Source: Gammaproteobacteria bacterium (lineage in GTDB: Bacteria > Pseudomonadota > Gammaproteobacteria > Pseudomonadales > Pseudomonadaceae). Taken from it: a DNA stretch of 50,851 bases. Location of the stretch: positions 1 to 50,851 of the forward strand of contig JAHIWP010000011.1 of assembly GCA_018816095.1 (NCBI GenBank), written 5' to 3'. The translations under genes were made by a program, and so were the position numbers. Below, one piece after another: positions 25,868 to 33,788 of this stretch. The notes under the pieces were generated by a model that saw nothing but the letters and a program-made list of their open reading frames with translations, made no database searches and was not told where the DNA came from. The first letter of the stretch is position 1; each line of letters opens with the position of its first letter.

Positions 25868-27646
25868 ATGGCTGACTACAAAGCCCCCCTGCGTGATATG
25901 CGCTTCGTACTTAATGAAGTGTTTGAAGTTTCCAAGCTGTGGGCCCAGTTGCCGGCCCTGGCGGAAGTGGTGGATGAAGACACCGCCGCAGCCATTCTCG
26001 AAGAGGCCGGCAAGGTCACGGCCGGTACTATCGCCCCGCTCAATCGCAGTGGCGACGAAGAAGGTTGCTCCTGGGCAGACGGCGCGGTGAAAACCCCAGC
26101 TGGCTTCCCCGAGGCCTACCAGACCTACGCCGATGGCGGCTGGGTGGGTGTGGGTGGCGATCCGCTCTTTGGCGGCATGGGCATGCCCAAGGCGATCTCG
26201 GCCCAGGTCGAGGAAATGGTCAACTCGGCCAACCTCTCTTTCGGCCTGTACCCAATGCTGACGGCCGGTGCCTGCCTGTCGATCAACGCTCACGCCAGCG
26301 AAGAGCTGAAAGAAAAGTACCTGCCAAACATGTATTCCGGCCAGTGGGCAGGCTCCATGTGCCTGACCGAGCCGCATGCCGGCACCGACCTGGGCATCAT
26401 CCGCACCAAGGCTGAGCCTCAGGCTGACGGCAGCTTCAAGATTTCCGGCACCAAGATCTTTATCACCGGCGGCGAGCACGACCTGACCGAGAACATCATT
26501 CACCTGGTGTTGGCCAAACTGCCCGACGCCCCGGCTGGCCCGAAAGGCATCTCGCTGTTCCTGGTGCCGAAAGTCATGGTCAATGACGACGGTTCGCTGG
26601 GTGAGAAAAACGCCCTGTCCTGCGGCTCGATCGAACACAAGATGGGCATCAAGGCCTCGGCCACCTGCGTGATGAACTTCGACGGTGCCACTGGTTGGAT
26701 CGTCGATGCACCGAACAAGGGCCTGGCGGCCATGTTCACCATGATGAACTACGAGCGCCTGGGCGTTGGCATCCAGGGCCTGTCCCTGGGTGAGCGCAGC
26801 TACCAGAACGCCGTCGAGTACGCGCGCGACCGTATCCAGAGCCGCGCGCCGACTGGCCCAGTGGCGAAAGACAAAGCCGCCGACCCGATCATCGTGCATC
26901 CCGACGTACGCCGCATGCTGCTGACCATGAAAGCGCTGAACGAAGGCGGTCGTGCCTTCTCCAGCTACGTCGCTATGCAACTCGACACCGCCAAGTTCAG
27001 CGAAGATGCCTCCACACGCAAGCGCGCTGAAGAACTGGTTGCTCTGTTGACCCCAGTGGCCAAGGCCTTCCTCACCGACATGGCGCTGGAAACCACCGTG
27101 CACGGCCAGCAGATCTTCGGCGGCCACGGCTTTATCCGTGAGTGGGGCCAGGAGCAGTTGATTCGTGACTGCCGCATCACCCAGATCTACGAAGGCACCA
27201 ACGGTATTCAGGCGCTCGACTTGGTTGGCCGTAAAGTGGTCGGCAGCGGCGGGGCGTTCTACAAGCACTTCGCCGAAGAGATCAAAGCCTTTACCGACTC
27301 GGCTGACAGCAGCTTGGCTGAGTTCGTTAACCCGCTGAAAGAGGCCATCGCCAACCTGGAACTGATGACCGCCGACCTGCTGGAACGTGCCAAGGCCAAC
27401 CCGAATGAAGTCGGCGCCGCCTCGGTGGAGTACCTGCAGGTGTTCGGTTACACCGCCTACGCCTACATGTGGGCACTGATGGCCCGCACTGCGCTGGCCA
27501 AGCAGGATCAGGACGAGTTCTACGTCAGCAAGCTGGGCACCGCGCGTTTCTACTTCGCTCGCCTGCTGCCGCGTATTCACTCGCTGACGGCCTCGGTTAA
27601 AGCCGGTAGCGAGTCGTTGTATCTACTCGACGCGGCGCAGTTCTAA
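25868..27646 (+). CDS. fadE2: long-type acyl-CoA dehydrogenase (FadE2-like, third paralogue)
   Basis: A 592-residue third paralogue beginning [20 protein letters not shown]. The catalytic base is Glu442 in I-Y-E-G-T-N-G-I-Q-A-L-D-L-V-G-R-K. The G-S-M-C-L-T-E-P-H-A-G-T-D-L-G block replaces the C of its paralogues with A, a hint of different substrate-pocket detail. It corresponds by order to P. aeruginosa PA0508, which I recall being called FadE2 and linked to medium chains. A possible promoter with TTGACT (25767) lies upstream, but the -10 is unclear. A bidirectional terminator separates it from the convergent endonuclease gene. Confidence 0.9.
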   Translation: MADYKAPLRDMRFVLNEVFEVSKLWAQLPALAEVVDEDTAAAILEEAGKVTAGTIAPLNRSGDEEGCSWADGAVKTPAGFPEAYQTYADGGWVGVGGDPLFGGMGMPKAISAQVEEMVNSANLSFGLYPMLTAGACLSINAHASEELKEKYLPNMYSGQWAGSMCLTEPHAGTDLGIIRTKAEPQADGSFKISGTKIFITGGEHDLTENIIHLVLAKLPDAPAGPKGISLFLVPKVMVNDDGSLGEKNALSCGSIEHKMGIKASATCVMNFDGATGWIVDAPNKGLAAMFTMMNYERLGVGIQGLSLGERSYQNAVEYARDRIQSRAPTGPVAKDKAADPIIVHPDVRRMLLTMKALNEGGRAFSSYVAMQLDTAKFSEDASTRKRAEELVALLTPVAKAFLTDMALETTVHGQQIFGGHGFIREWGQEQLIRDCRITQIYEGTNGIQALDLVGRKVVGSGGAFYKHFAEEIKAFTDSADSSLAEFVNPLKEAIANLELMTADLLERAKANPNEVGAASVEYLQVFGYTAYAYMWALMARTALAKQDQDEFYVSKLGTARFYFARLLPRIHSLTASVKAGSESLYLLDAAQF

Positions 27647-27661
27647 GCGTTTCGGCAGCAC

Positions 27662-27691
27662 AAAAAAACCGGCCTGTGCGCCGGTTTTTTT
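27662..27691 (+). terminator. bidirectional terminator between the third acyl-CoA dehydrogenase and endA
   Basis: Stem ACCGGC / GCCGGT around CTGTGC, with seven A before and seven T after it. It serves both convergent genes. Confidence 0.85.
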
Positions 27692-27737
27692 GTGCCTGGG
27701 TGTACGGCTTAATTGCTGCGCCCCGAGAGGCAGCGGA

Positions 27738-28394
27738 TCAGTTGTTGATCTGCTGCTCGACCAGTTCGGGGTTGTCGATAAAGCGATTGCGTGTGCCCTG
27801 CAGGTTGGCAATCTTGTCGTTACGCGCTATTTCGTCGGCGTCCGGTGGGTCCATCTGGTGCCACTGCTTGAACACCTGCACTTGGCCGACGATGGGCAGG
27901 CCGTACTCGACGTGCATATAGAAGATCGCCCGTGCAACGTTGCCTTTGGCTTCGTCTCGTGGCTCTACCAGTTGGAAGCTGGTTTTCATGTCGCAGCCGA
28001 TGTCGTCGAATTTGCTTGGAACGCTGTCGTCCAGATCGCCGAATTGCGCGTTACGTCGCACCAACTCGACGCGGGTCAGGGCCGGGTAGAGGTTGTGCAG
28101 GTCAGACGCCATATAGACGTAGCGCGGGTTCATGATCGCGCACTGGCGGTTGGTGACGCAGCGCAGGGCGCTTTTCAGCTGCTTGCTGCTGTAAACCGGG
28201 CTGGCTTTGAACTGGCCGCTTTCCCCGCTAAAGGCTTTGCCGCAATACAACGAGGTGCCGCCCTGGGCATAAAGCGGGTTCCAGAACAGTTGTACGGCGG
28301 CTTTGGGATCGGAAAGTTGGTTTTGCCCATTGGCGAATGCAAGCGGGCTGATGCTGGCTGCCAGGCAGCCGATGACAAGAAGCAGTGAGCGCAT
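27738..28394 (-). CDS. endA: endonuclease I family protein, secreted
   Basis: A 218-residue protein with a signal peptide (M-R-S-L-L-L-V-I-G-C-L-A-A-S-I-S-P-L-A-F-A, cut probable after A-F-A). It acts in the periplasm or outside the cell. The mature part matches the EndA/NucM/Vvn family of nonspecific DNA/RNA nucleases with a beta-beta-alpha-metal site. Typical segments are S-D-L-H-N-L-Y-P, E-P-R-D-E-A-K-G-N-V-A-R-A-I-F-Y-M and the C-terminal A-N-L-Q-G-T-R-N-R-F-I-D. The family normally has several cysteines; C48, C76, C82 and C131 type residues remain. The start is chosen at the signal peptide. The frame is open further upstream, but that part would run into the RsmY promoter region. Confidence 0.85.
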   Translation of the reverse strand: MRSLLLVIGCLAASISPLAFANGQNQLSDPKAAVQLFWNPLYAQGGTSLYCGKAFSGESGQFKASPVYSSKQLKSALRCVTNRQCAIMNPRYVYMASDLHNLYPALTRVELVRRNAQFGDLDDSVPSKFDDIGCDMKTSFQLVEPRDEAKGNVARAIFYMHVEYGLPIVGQVQVFKQWHQMDPPDADEIARNDKIANLQGTRNRFIDNPELVEQQINN

Positions 28395-28508
28395 AAGTGG
28401 CCCCAATGACCGCCGTTGACGGGGTCTGTTGTTGTTTTGGTAAGACGCCTCGAGTCTAACAAGACCTGCGTCACAAAATAAAGCCGAGCAGGTGCTTGGT
28501 TGTGGCGA

Positions 28509-28526
28509 TGTAAGCCATTGCTTACA
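28509..28526 (+). promoter_or_regulatory. GacA upstream activating sequence
   Basis: TGTAAGCCATTGCTTACA is a perfect match to the TGTAAG-N6-CTTACA palindrome bound by the response regulator GacA. It lies about 55 bases before the predicted start of the small RNA, with a possible -10 TAATCT at 28571-28576. Confidence 0.85.
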
Positions 28527-28581
28527 TCCTGTGCTGCGGATCGCCACTATGCCTGGCATCGGCCGATGGCTAATCTGTGCC

Positions 28582-28706
28582 CATGGACGTCGCGCAGGAA
28601 GCGCATTGAAAAAAAGGGATACGTGGGATAGCTGCCAGGACGGCAAGCAGATCAAGGATGACAGCAAACAGTCTGCAAAAGCCCCGCAATCGCGGGGTTT
28701 TCTTTT
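28582..28706 (+). ncRNA. rsmY: RsmY-type regulatory small RNA
   Basis: A transcript of about 125 bases, the usual RsmY size. It runs from just after the -10 element to a strong terminator (CCCCGC / GCGGGG at 28682-28697, then TTTTCTTTTTT). It carries six GGA motifs (28585, 28597, 28617, 28626, 28638, 28656), the sites that RsmA/CsrA proteins bind. The 5' part GCGCAGGAAGCGC forms a hairpin presenting AGGA and matches the start of known RsmY. RsmY titrates RsmA and so frees target messages under Gac control. RsmX or RsmZ are alternatives, but the 5' end favours RsmY. Confidence 0.82.
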
Positions 28707-28709
28707 TTG

Positions 28710-28880
28710 TGCTCAGCGGATCCATGTGTTTCACCCTCCGGGGCTTGCGCGCAAAAACGCTCCCGACGTTTTTGTGGCCTGCCATCCAGGGCAGCTACCC
28801 TTCGGGCCATCGCTGCGCGATGTTAAAAACTGCTCCAGGCAATTTTTTATGGCGTTCGCCAAGCCATATAACCCTTCTTG
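28710..28880. repeat. possible dispersed intergenic repeat
   Basis: Between the RsmY terminator and the thioesterase gene is a stretch with small hairpins (AAAAACG ... CGTTTTT at about 28755-28777; CATCGCTGCGCGATG at about 28808-28822) and no ribosome-bound frame. It looks like the non-coding repeats found between genes in some Pseudomonas genomes, but only one copy is in the window. Confidence 0.25.
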
Positions 28881-28892
28881 ATCTGCCGCACG

Positions 28893-29300
28893 CTAGCGTG
28901 TGATCACGCTAAATACCGCGCTGGCGCGGGCGATGCGCGCTGATTCGACCACAAAGTAGCAATTGGCAAACGCCAGGCTTTTGCCGACCTTTTGTACATC
29001 GGTTTCGATGCTGATCCAGTCGCCGAGCTTGGCGGTACCGGCGTAGTCGATGCTCAGGCTGCTGGTGACTATTGGCGTGGGCGGCTCCTGGGCGAAGGCG
29101 CTGTTATAGCCCAGGGCCACATCGGCCAGGCTGCTGAGTACGCCACCATGCACCAGGCCTCGGGCATTGCAGTGTTTCTTCTCGGCGCGCAGACCAATCA
29201 CCAGGCCCGAGTCGGTGCGCTTGTTGTAGATCGGCCCGAGCAAATCAAGAAAGGGGCTGCTGCGAAACAGCGGGGTAAAGCCTGCGGGGATCATGCTCAT
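28893..29300 (-). CDS. PaaI-type hotdog thioesterase
   Basis: A 135-residue single hotdog-fold thioesterase that would hydrolyse acyl- or aryl-CoA thioesters. The conserved N-A-R-G-L-V-H-G-G-V-L-S-S-L-A-D-V-A-L-G block holds the active-site region of the PaaI/YbgC-like group (Asp at about residue 61). The start MSMIPAG has an excellent AGGAGG site 8 bases upstream. It lies 28 bases after the hydrolase gene on the same strand and is the third gene of a tetR-hydrolase-thioesterase unit. The substrate is unknown. Confidence 0.82.
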   Translation of the reverse strand: MSMIPAGFTPLFRSSPFLDLLGPIYNKRTDSGLVIGLRAEKKHCNARGLVHGGVLSSLADVALGYNSAFAQEPPTPIVTSSLSIDYAGTAKLGDWISIETDVQKVGKSLAFANCYFVVESARIARASAVFSVITR

Positions 29301-29328
29301 CAGCGAAACCTCCTTTGCTCTGGGTTGT

Positions 29329-30207
29329 TCAGGCCACCTGGCGCTGCGCCTGTAATTCGGCAAACCAGTTCAGCGTTTCATCCCACAACGACTGCGCCGC
29401 CGGGCGGAAGTAGCCCATATGGCCGAGAGGACCGATGCTGGCGGCTGAGTCGATAGTGCGGGCTTGGTAGGGCGCGGCGCTGTAAGCCTCCATAAAGGCG
29501 TCGCGCGAGGCGGGCGGGGCCCACAGGTCGTCCAGGGCGTTGGCGGCAATGATCGGCGTGCTGACCTGAGCGAAACGTTCGGCGAGATCCGGCATCTGTG
29601 GGTCTTCAAAGAAGTAGCGCGGGTAGCCGCACCAGCGCTTCCACTGCTTGTACACGCCCAGCGGCAAATCTTCGCCCATGCCCAGCTTGCTCCAAGCCAG
29701 GTAGCCCTTGTAGCGCGTAAGTAGTGGGCCTATCAGTCGCCACATGGTCAGCACGCGCAGCTGTTCGGCCTTGGGCATCCAGCCATGCCAGCCGGCCCCG
29801 GTGCCGAAAGTGTAGAAACCCTGCACCTGATCATGGTTCGGCAGCAGGCCGAAGGCATGCCCGCCAAAGGAGTGACCGACCATATACAGCGGCCGCTGTG
29901 GATGACGATGCTGATCGACAGCCGCTGCCAGGTCGAGGTGCGCCCAGTCCAGATAATCCATGGCAAAGCCGCGCAGGCTGGCCGGTTTCGATTGGCCGAT
30001 ACCGCGGTAATCGAGGGTCAGGGTGCTGTAGCCGCGCTGCGCGGCATATTCGGCAAAGCGTCGGTAGAAGCCCTGCGGCACGCCAGTGGCGCCGGCAATT
30101 ACAAGTTGCGCCACTGGCTCCGGGGCGTGATACAGCGTGGCGGTGAGCGGATAACCGTCGAGTGCCGGCAGCTGCACGCTTTCGCTAAGAATGGCTGGGG
30201 TGTTCAT
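29329..30207 (-). CDS. alpha/beta hydrolase
   Basis: A 292-residue alpha/beta hydrolase of the predicted-hydrolase group COG4757. The nucleophile elbow is G-H-S-F-G-G (Ser113). The acid is probably in A-N-A-L-D-D-L-W, and the catalytic His in G-P-L-G-H-M-G-Y. No signal peptide is visible, so it is likely cytosolic, with an ester or amide substrate. The GGGAGGAG ribosome site lies inside the end of the tetR gene, and the ATG overlaps the tetR stop (ATGA). Co-expression with the regulator means it is likely induced by the regulator's ligand. Confidence 0.82.
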   Translation of the reverse strand: MNTPAILSESVQLPALDGYPLTATLYHAPEPVAQLVIAGATGVPQGFYRRFAEYAAQRGYSTLTLDYRGIGQSKPASLRGFAMDYLDWAHLDLAAAVDQHRHPQRPLYMVGHSFGGHAFGLLPNHDQVQGFYTFGTGAGWHGWMPKAEQLRVLTMWRLIGPLLTRYKGYLAWSKLGMGEDLPLGVYKQWKRWCGYPRYFFEDPQMPDLAERFAQVSTPIIAANALDDLWAPPASRDAFMEAYSAAPYQARTIDSAASIGPLGHMGYFRPAAQSLWDETLNWFAELQAQRQVA

Positions 30208-30794
30208 GGGCGGACTCCTCCCGGAAACTGTTCGCGGGTCAGGTTGAACAGGGCAGTGGCAGCGCGCTTGAGCGGCTCGCTACTACCGGCCACGCGGGCT
30301 TGCAGCAGCCCGCCTTCATACAGCGCGACAAACAGAGCGGCGAGGTTATCCGCCTGTTCGCTGGGGTAGCCGTAGGCATGCAGTTGCGCACTCAACGTTT
30401 GGCGCACGGCGCTAAAACTGCGCTGCAGGGCGGCGCGAATCTCCAGATCTTCCGGGCCGCTTTCCAGGGCTATGGTGGCCAGCGGGCAACCGCGTTCGAA
30501 CTGGCTGTTCTCCAGCTGCTGCAGTGCGCCTTGCAACCAGTTGTGCAGCGCCTTGAGCGGGTCCGGCTGCTGGGTAAAAAGCTGGCTGAAGAGGCTGTCG
30601 ATATGCCGGCTGATATGGTCGATAGCCGCCACCGCGAGCTCGCTTTTACCGCCAGGGAAATGGTGATAAAGGCTGCCCTTGGGCGCGCCGGCAATTTCCA
30701 GTAGCTCGCTCAGGCCCACACCATGCAGCCCCTTGCGTTGCAGGGCGTCGGCCATGGCGTGAATCAGCTTGTCGCGGGTCGAGGTCTTTTTCAT
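30204..30794 (-). CDS. TetR/AcrR family transcriptional regulator
   Basis: A 196-residue repressor. The N-terminal helix-turn-helix is at about residues 24-52 (G-L-S-E-L-L-E-I-A-G-A-P-K-G-S-L-Y-H-H-F). The G-S-L-Y-H-H-F-P-G-G-K form and a short C-terminal domain place it near the LmrA/YxaF group of TetR regulators. It is the first gene of a three-gene unit. A 16-bp palindrome sits 13 bases upstream of its ATG, so it almost certainly represses its own operon until an effector, perhaps a substrate of the hydrolase or thioesterase, binds. The ribosome site is weak, as is common for self-limiting repressors. Confidence 0.85.
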   Translation of the reverse strand: MKKTSTRDKLIHAMADALQRKGLHGVGLSELLEIAGAPKGSLYHHFPGGKSELAVAAIDHISRHIDSLFSQLFTQQPDPLKALHNWLQGALQQLENSQFERGCPLATIALESGPEDLEIRAALQRSFSAVRQTLSAQLHAYGYPSEQADNLAALFVALYEGGLLQARVAGSSEPLKRAATALFNLTREQFPGGVRP

Positions 30795-30806
30795 AGGTTA
30801 AATATA

Positions 30807-30822
30807 TAGACCGGTCGGTCTA
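30807..30822. promoter_or_regulatory. operator palindrome of the TetR regulator
   Basis: TAGACCGGTCGGTCTA: arms TAGACCG and CGGTCTA around a GT centre, directly upstream of the tetR start codon. The AGACC/GGTCT arms are typical of LmrA/NemR-type TetR operators. Confidence 0.75.
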
Positions 30823-31001
30823 TTTTTCCAAGAGTTTTTTCCACCATGCGGTATCTGGATGACACCGCATAAGCCAAGCGTCAGGACGCGTGGAGTTGCC
30901 CGCAGGCGCTTTAGGGCCTGCAGTTTTGCGCCGGCGAGCATTCGCTGCAGCGCTTTTCCGCTACCATCGGCAGCTCCCTCGCATGCGATAAGGATTGCCC
31001 C

Positions 31002-31598
31002 ATGTCCACTGCCACGCTGATTTTCCTGACGGTTGCCGCCGCGCTGATTTTTTTCGTGATTGGTATCTACAACCAATTAGTGAAGCTGCGTAACCGCTTT
31101 CAGAATGCCTTTGCGCAGATCGAGGTGCAGCTCAAGCGCCGCTATGACCTGATCCCTAACCTGGTGGAAACCGCCAAGGGCTATATGGCCCATGAGCGGG
31201 AAACCCTGGAGGCGGTGATTGCTGCGCGTAACAACGCGGTAACCGGGCTTAAGGCCGCCGCGGCGCAACCCGGCAATGCTCAGGGCATGGCACAACTGAG
31301 CGGCGCAGAAGGGCTGTTGAACAGTGCTCTTGGCCGTTTGAATGTCACGCTTGAGGCCTACCCGGACCTCAAGGCCTCGGCGAATATGCAGCAGCTCAGT
31401 GAAGAGTTGAGCAGCACCGAGAACAAGGTGGCCTTCGCTCGCCAGGCCTTTAACGACGCGGTGATGGCCTACAACAGCTACAAACAGTCTTTCCCGCCGG
31501 TGTTACTGGCTGCCAGTTTCGGTCACGCGCAAGACGCCAGCCTGCTGGAATTCGCCGACAGCGCCGCGATTCAAGACGCGCCGAAGGTGTCGTTCTGA
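31002..31598 (+). CDS. lemA: LemA family protein
   Basis: A 198-residue protein with an N-terminal membrane helix (residues 5-24) and a long helical cytoplasmic or periplasmic domain. The core N-Q-L-V-K-L-R-N-R-F-Q-N-A-F-A-Q-I-E-V-Q-L-K-R-R-Y-D-L-I-P-N-L-V-E-T is the LemA signature. The molecular role is unresolved. LemA proteins regularly accompany membrane M48 peptidases, as here, where the peptidase begins 17 bases downstream. The name lemA here denotes this small family and not the GacS sensor kinase once also called LemA in Pseudomonas. A possible ribosome site AAGGA lies 8-12 bases upstream of the ATG. Confidence 0.88.
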   Translation: MSTATLIFLTVAAALIFFVIGIYNQLVKLRNRFQNAFAQIEVQLKRRYDLIPNLVETAKGYMAHERETLEAVIAARNNAVTGLKAAAAQPGNAQGMAQLSGAEGLLNSALGRLNVTLEAYPDLKASANMQQLSEELSSTENKVAFARQAFNDAVMAYNSYKQSFPPVLLAASFGHAQDASLLEFADSAAIQDAPKVSF

Positions 31599-31615
31599 AC
31601 TAAGGGCGCACTGGG

Positions 31616-33538
31616 ATGAATTTCTTCGAGCAGCAGGATCGCGCCCGGCGTCACAGCGGGCGTTTATTGATGCTGATGGTGCTGGCGGTTCTGAGTTTAA
31701 TCACCCTGACCAGCCTGGCGTTAGGGGCAATCTGGCAGTTATTCGGCAACGACCAGAATTCCCTGGGTCTGCTTGATGGCCCGGGCAGCCTACTGCCCAG
31801 TTGGCCATTGGTAGGCGGCGTGGCGCTGGCGGTTGTCGGTGTGGTATTGCTGGGCAGCCTGTACAAGCAGCTGCAACTGAGCCGAGGCGGGCAGGCGATT
31901 GCCGAGCGTCTCGGTGGGCGCTTGATCAACCTGTCGCCACAGAACCTCGAAGAGCGCCGGCTACTCAATGTGGTCGAGGAAATGGCCCTGGCCTCGGGCA
32001 CCGCGGTGCCGCCGGTGTATGTGCTCGATGATGCCGGGATCAACGCCTTTGCCGCCGGCCTGACGCAGCAGGATGCGGTGATTGGGATAACCCGAGGGGC
32101 GATCTGCCAGCTCAGCCGCGATGAATTACAGGGCGTAATTGCCCATGAATTCAGCCATATCTTCCATGGTGATATGCGCCTCAATACCCGCTTGGTGTCG
32201 GTGCTGCACGGCATTCTGCTGCTGGGGCTGATCGGTGGTTTTCTGCTGCGCAGCAGCGGTCGCGGTCGTCGCTCTAGTCGCGATAATTCGGTGGCGGTTG
32301 TGCTCGCCATCGGTGTCACGCTGTGGGTGTTGGGCTATGCCGGGACTTTTTTCGGCAACCTGATCAAGGCGGCGGTGAGCCGCCAGCGCGAGTTTCTCGC
32401 CGATGCTTCGGCGGTGCAGTACACCCGCAATCCGGAGAGCATCGCCGGTGCGTTGAAGAAAATCGGCGGCAACCTCTACGGCTCGCAACTGCAAGCCGGG
32501 CATGCTGCCGAGTTCAGCCATATGTACTTTGCCGCCGGCATCAGCCAGGCGTTGGAGGGCATGCTGGCCACCCATCCACCTCTGGATCAGCGCATTCGCC
32601 GGATTACTCCCGGCTGGGATGGCCGTTACCCGGAGGTGCCGGCGCTCAGCGCTGCAGTGCCTGCCGCAGAGGAAAGTGATTCACCCGCCCGTATGCCTGG
32701 TGCGAGTGCCTTTGTGCCGGTTTTAAGCTCAGCCTCGGCGAGTGAGGCAATTGGCGCCATTGGTGATCCGCAGGCGCCGCACCTTGTCGTTGCGCGTCGC
32801 TCACTGGCACAGCTGGATGAGGCCTTGAGTGCGGCTGCGCACAGCTGCAATGGCGCCGAGGCGTTGCTCTACGGTCTATTGCTCGACCCGGTTGAGGCGC
32901 AATCGGCGCAGCAGTTGGCCCTGCTGCAGCCGCGTATCAGCGCCGAAGTGGCGACGCAGCTTGAATGCGTGCGCGCGCCGCTGCGTCAGTTACCCGCGGG
33001 TATGCGTTTGCCCCTGTTGGACTTGGCCATGCCGGCGCTCAAGCAATTGGCTGTCGATCAGTTCGCCGCACTGAAAGCCAACCTGGCGCTGCTGATTCGC
33101 GCCGATGGCCGGGTAGCTCTACTGGAGTGGACCTTGCTGCGCATTGTCGAGCGCAATGTCGAAGGTGTTCGCGCACAAGCCAGCCGCTACGCGCTGCCGG
33201 AATTGGCCGCTGAAGTGCGCGTGGCGTTGTCACTGCTGGCCCGTGCGGGTGGCGTGGACGAGGCGGCCGCGCAACGCGCCTTCAACCAGGCGGGCAGCGA
33301 ACTGCCGTTCAGTGTTGGCCAACTGCTAGCGGCCGATGCCAGTGGTTTGTCGGCGCTAGAGCGTGCACTGCGGCGTTTAAGCCTGCTGCGGCCGTTGCAG
33401 AAGCCGCAGCTGCTCAAGGCCATGGCGCGCTGCATCGAACATGATGGCCAGATCAATGCCGCTGAGGCCGAGTTGCTGCGCGCTGTGGCCGATATTCTTG
33501 ATTGCCCGATGCCGCCCCTGCTCGCAGCGCGTGCCTGA
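31616..33538 (+). CDS. membrane M48-family zinc metalloprotease with long C-terminal domain
   Basis: A 640-residue inner-membrane peptidase. Hydrophobic segments lie at about 20-42, 62-82, 193-210 and 225-250. The zinc motif H-E-F-S-H at 177-181 and the third ligand Glu259 in Q-R-E-F-L-A-D-A-S-A are in the HtpX/Ste24 arrangement. Typical HtpX is about 290 residues. The additional about 300 residues here are helical and end with M-A-R-C-I-E-H-D-G-Q-I-N-A-A-E-A-E-L-L, which looks like a TerB-type metal-binding helix pair. It is co-transcribed with lemA. Likely role: membrane protein quality control. Substrates are unknown. Confidence 0.87.
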   Translation: MNFFEQQDRARRHSGRLLMLMVLAVLSLITLTSLALGAIWQLFGNDQNSLGLLDGPGSLLPSWPLVGGVALAVVGVVLLGSLYKQLQLSRGGQAIAERLGGRLINLSPQNLEERRLLNVVEEMALASGTAVPPVYVLDDAGINAFAAGLTQQDAVIGITRGAICQLSRDELQGVIAHEFSHIFHGDMRLNTRLVSVLHGILLLGLIGGFLLRSSGRGRRSSRDNSVAVVLAIGVTLWVLGYAGTFFGNLIKAAVSRQREFLADASAVQYTRNPESIAGALKKIGGNLYGSQLQAGHAAEFSHMYFAAGISQALEGMLATHPPLDQRIRRITPGWDGRYPEVPALSAAVPAAEESDSPARMPGASAFVPVLSSASASEAIGAIGDPQAPHLVVARRSLAQLDEALSAAAHSCNGAEALLYGLLLDPVEAQSAQQLALLQPRISAEVATQLECVRAPLRQLPAGMRLPLLDLAMPALKQLAVDQFAALKANLALLIRADGRVALLEWTLLRIVERNVEGVRAQASRYALPELAAEVRVALSLLARAGGVDEAAAQRAFNQAGSELPFSVGQLLAADASGLSALERALRRLSLLRPLQKPQLLKAMARCIEHDGQINAAEAELLRAVADILDCPMPPLLAARA

Positions 33539-33559
33539 GCGGCTGGCATTTATGCTTCA

Positions 33560-33747
33560 TTAAAGCGTCTGCAGGCGCTGGTTTAGCGCGAGGGGTAAAT
33601 CCTCGCGCTGGCTATGCAGGTGGGCGCCGAATGGCTGGGGCAGGGCCGCTGCCGCGCTGCATGCCTGACGCATCAGTGCCTGGTGTAGGGCGTGAGCACG
33701 CTGATTGTTGTGCCCCGGCGAGTGAGCGCTGTTGCCAGCCTGGCTAA
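33560..33747 (-). pseudogene. possible remnant C-terminal coding fragment
   Basis: The reverse strand has an open stretch of about 60 codons ending in TAA with a protein-like composition (H-A-L-H-Q-A-L-M-R-Q-A-C ... L-P-L-A-L-N-Q-R-L-Q-T-L). It has no start or ribosome site and is closed by an upstream in-frame stop. It may be the tail of a degraded gene or a chance frame. A perfect 9-bp hairpin (AGCGCGAGG / CCTCGCGCT, 33585-33609) lies inside it. Confidence 0.22.
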
Positions 33748-33788
33748 TCGGTTAGGTTTTCAGGCAAAGTGCAGGTTACCAAGCATCT

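Noticed and set aside
25835-27580. Long reverse-strand open frame opposite the third acyl-CoA dehydrogenase (and a similar one at 24227-25684 opposite the second)
   Set aside because: Both are antisense frames produced by third-position GC bias; compositions are His/Gln/Arg-rich without family features.
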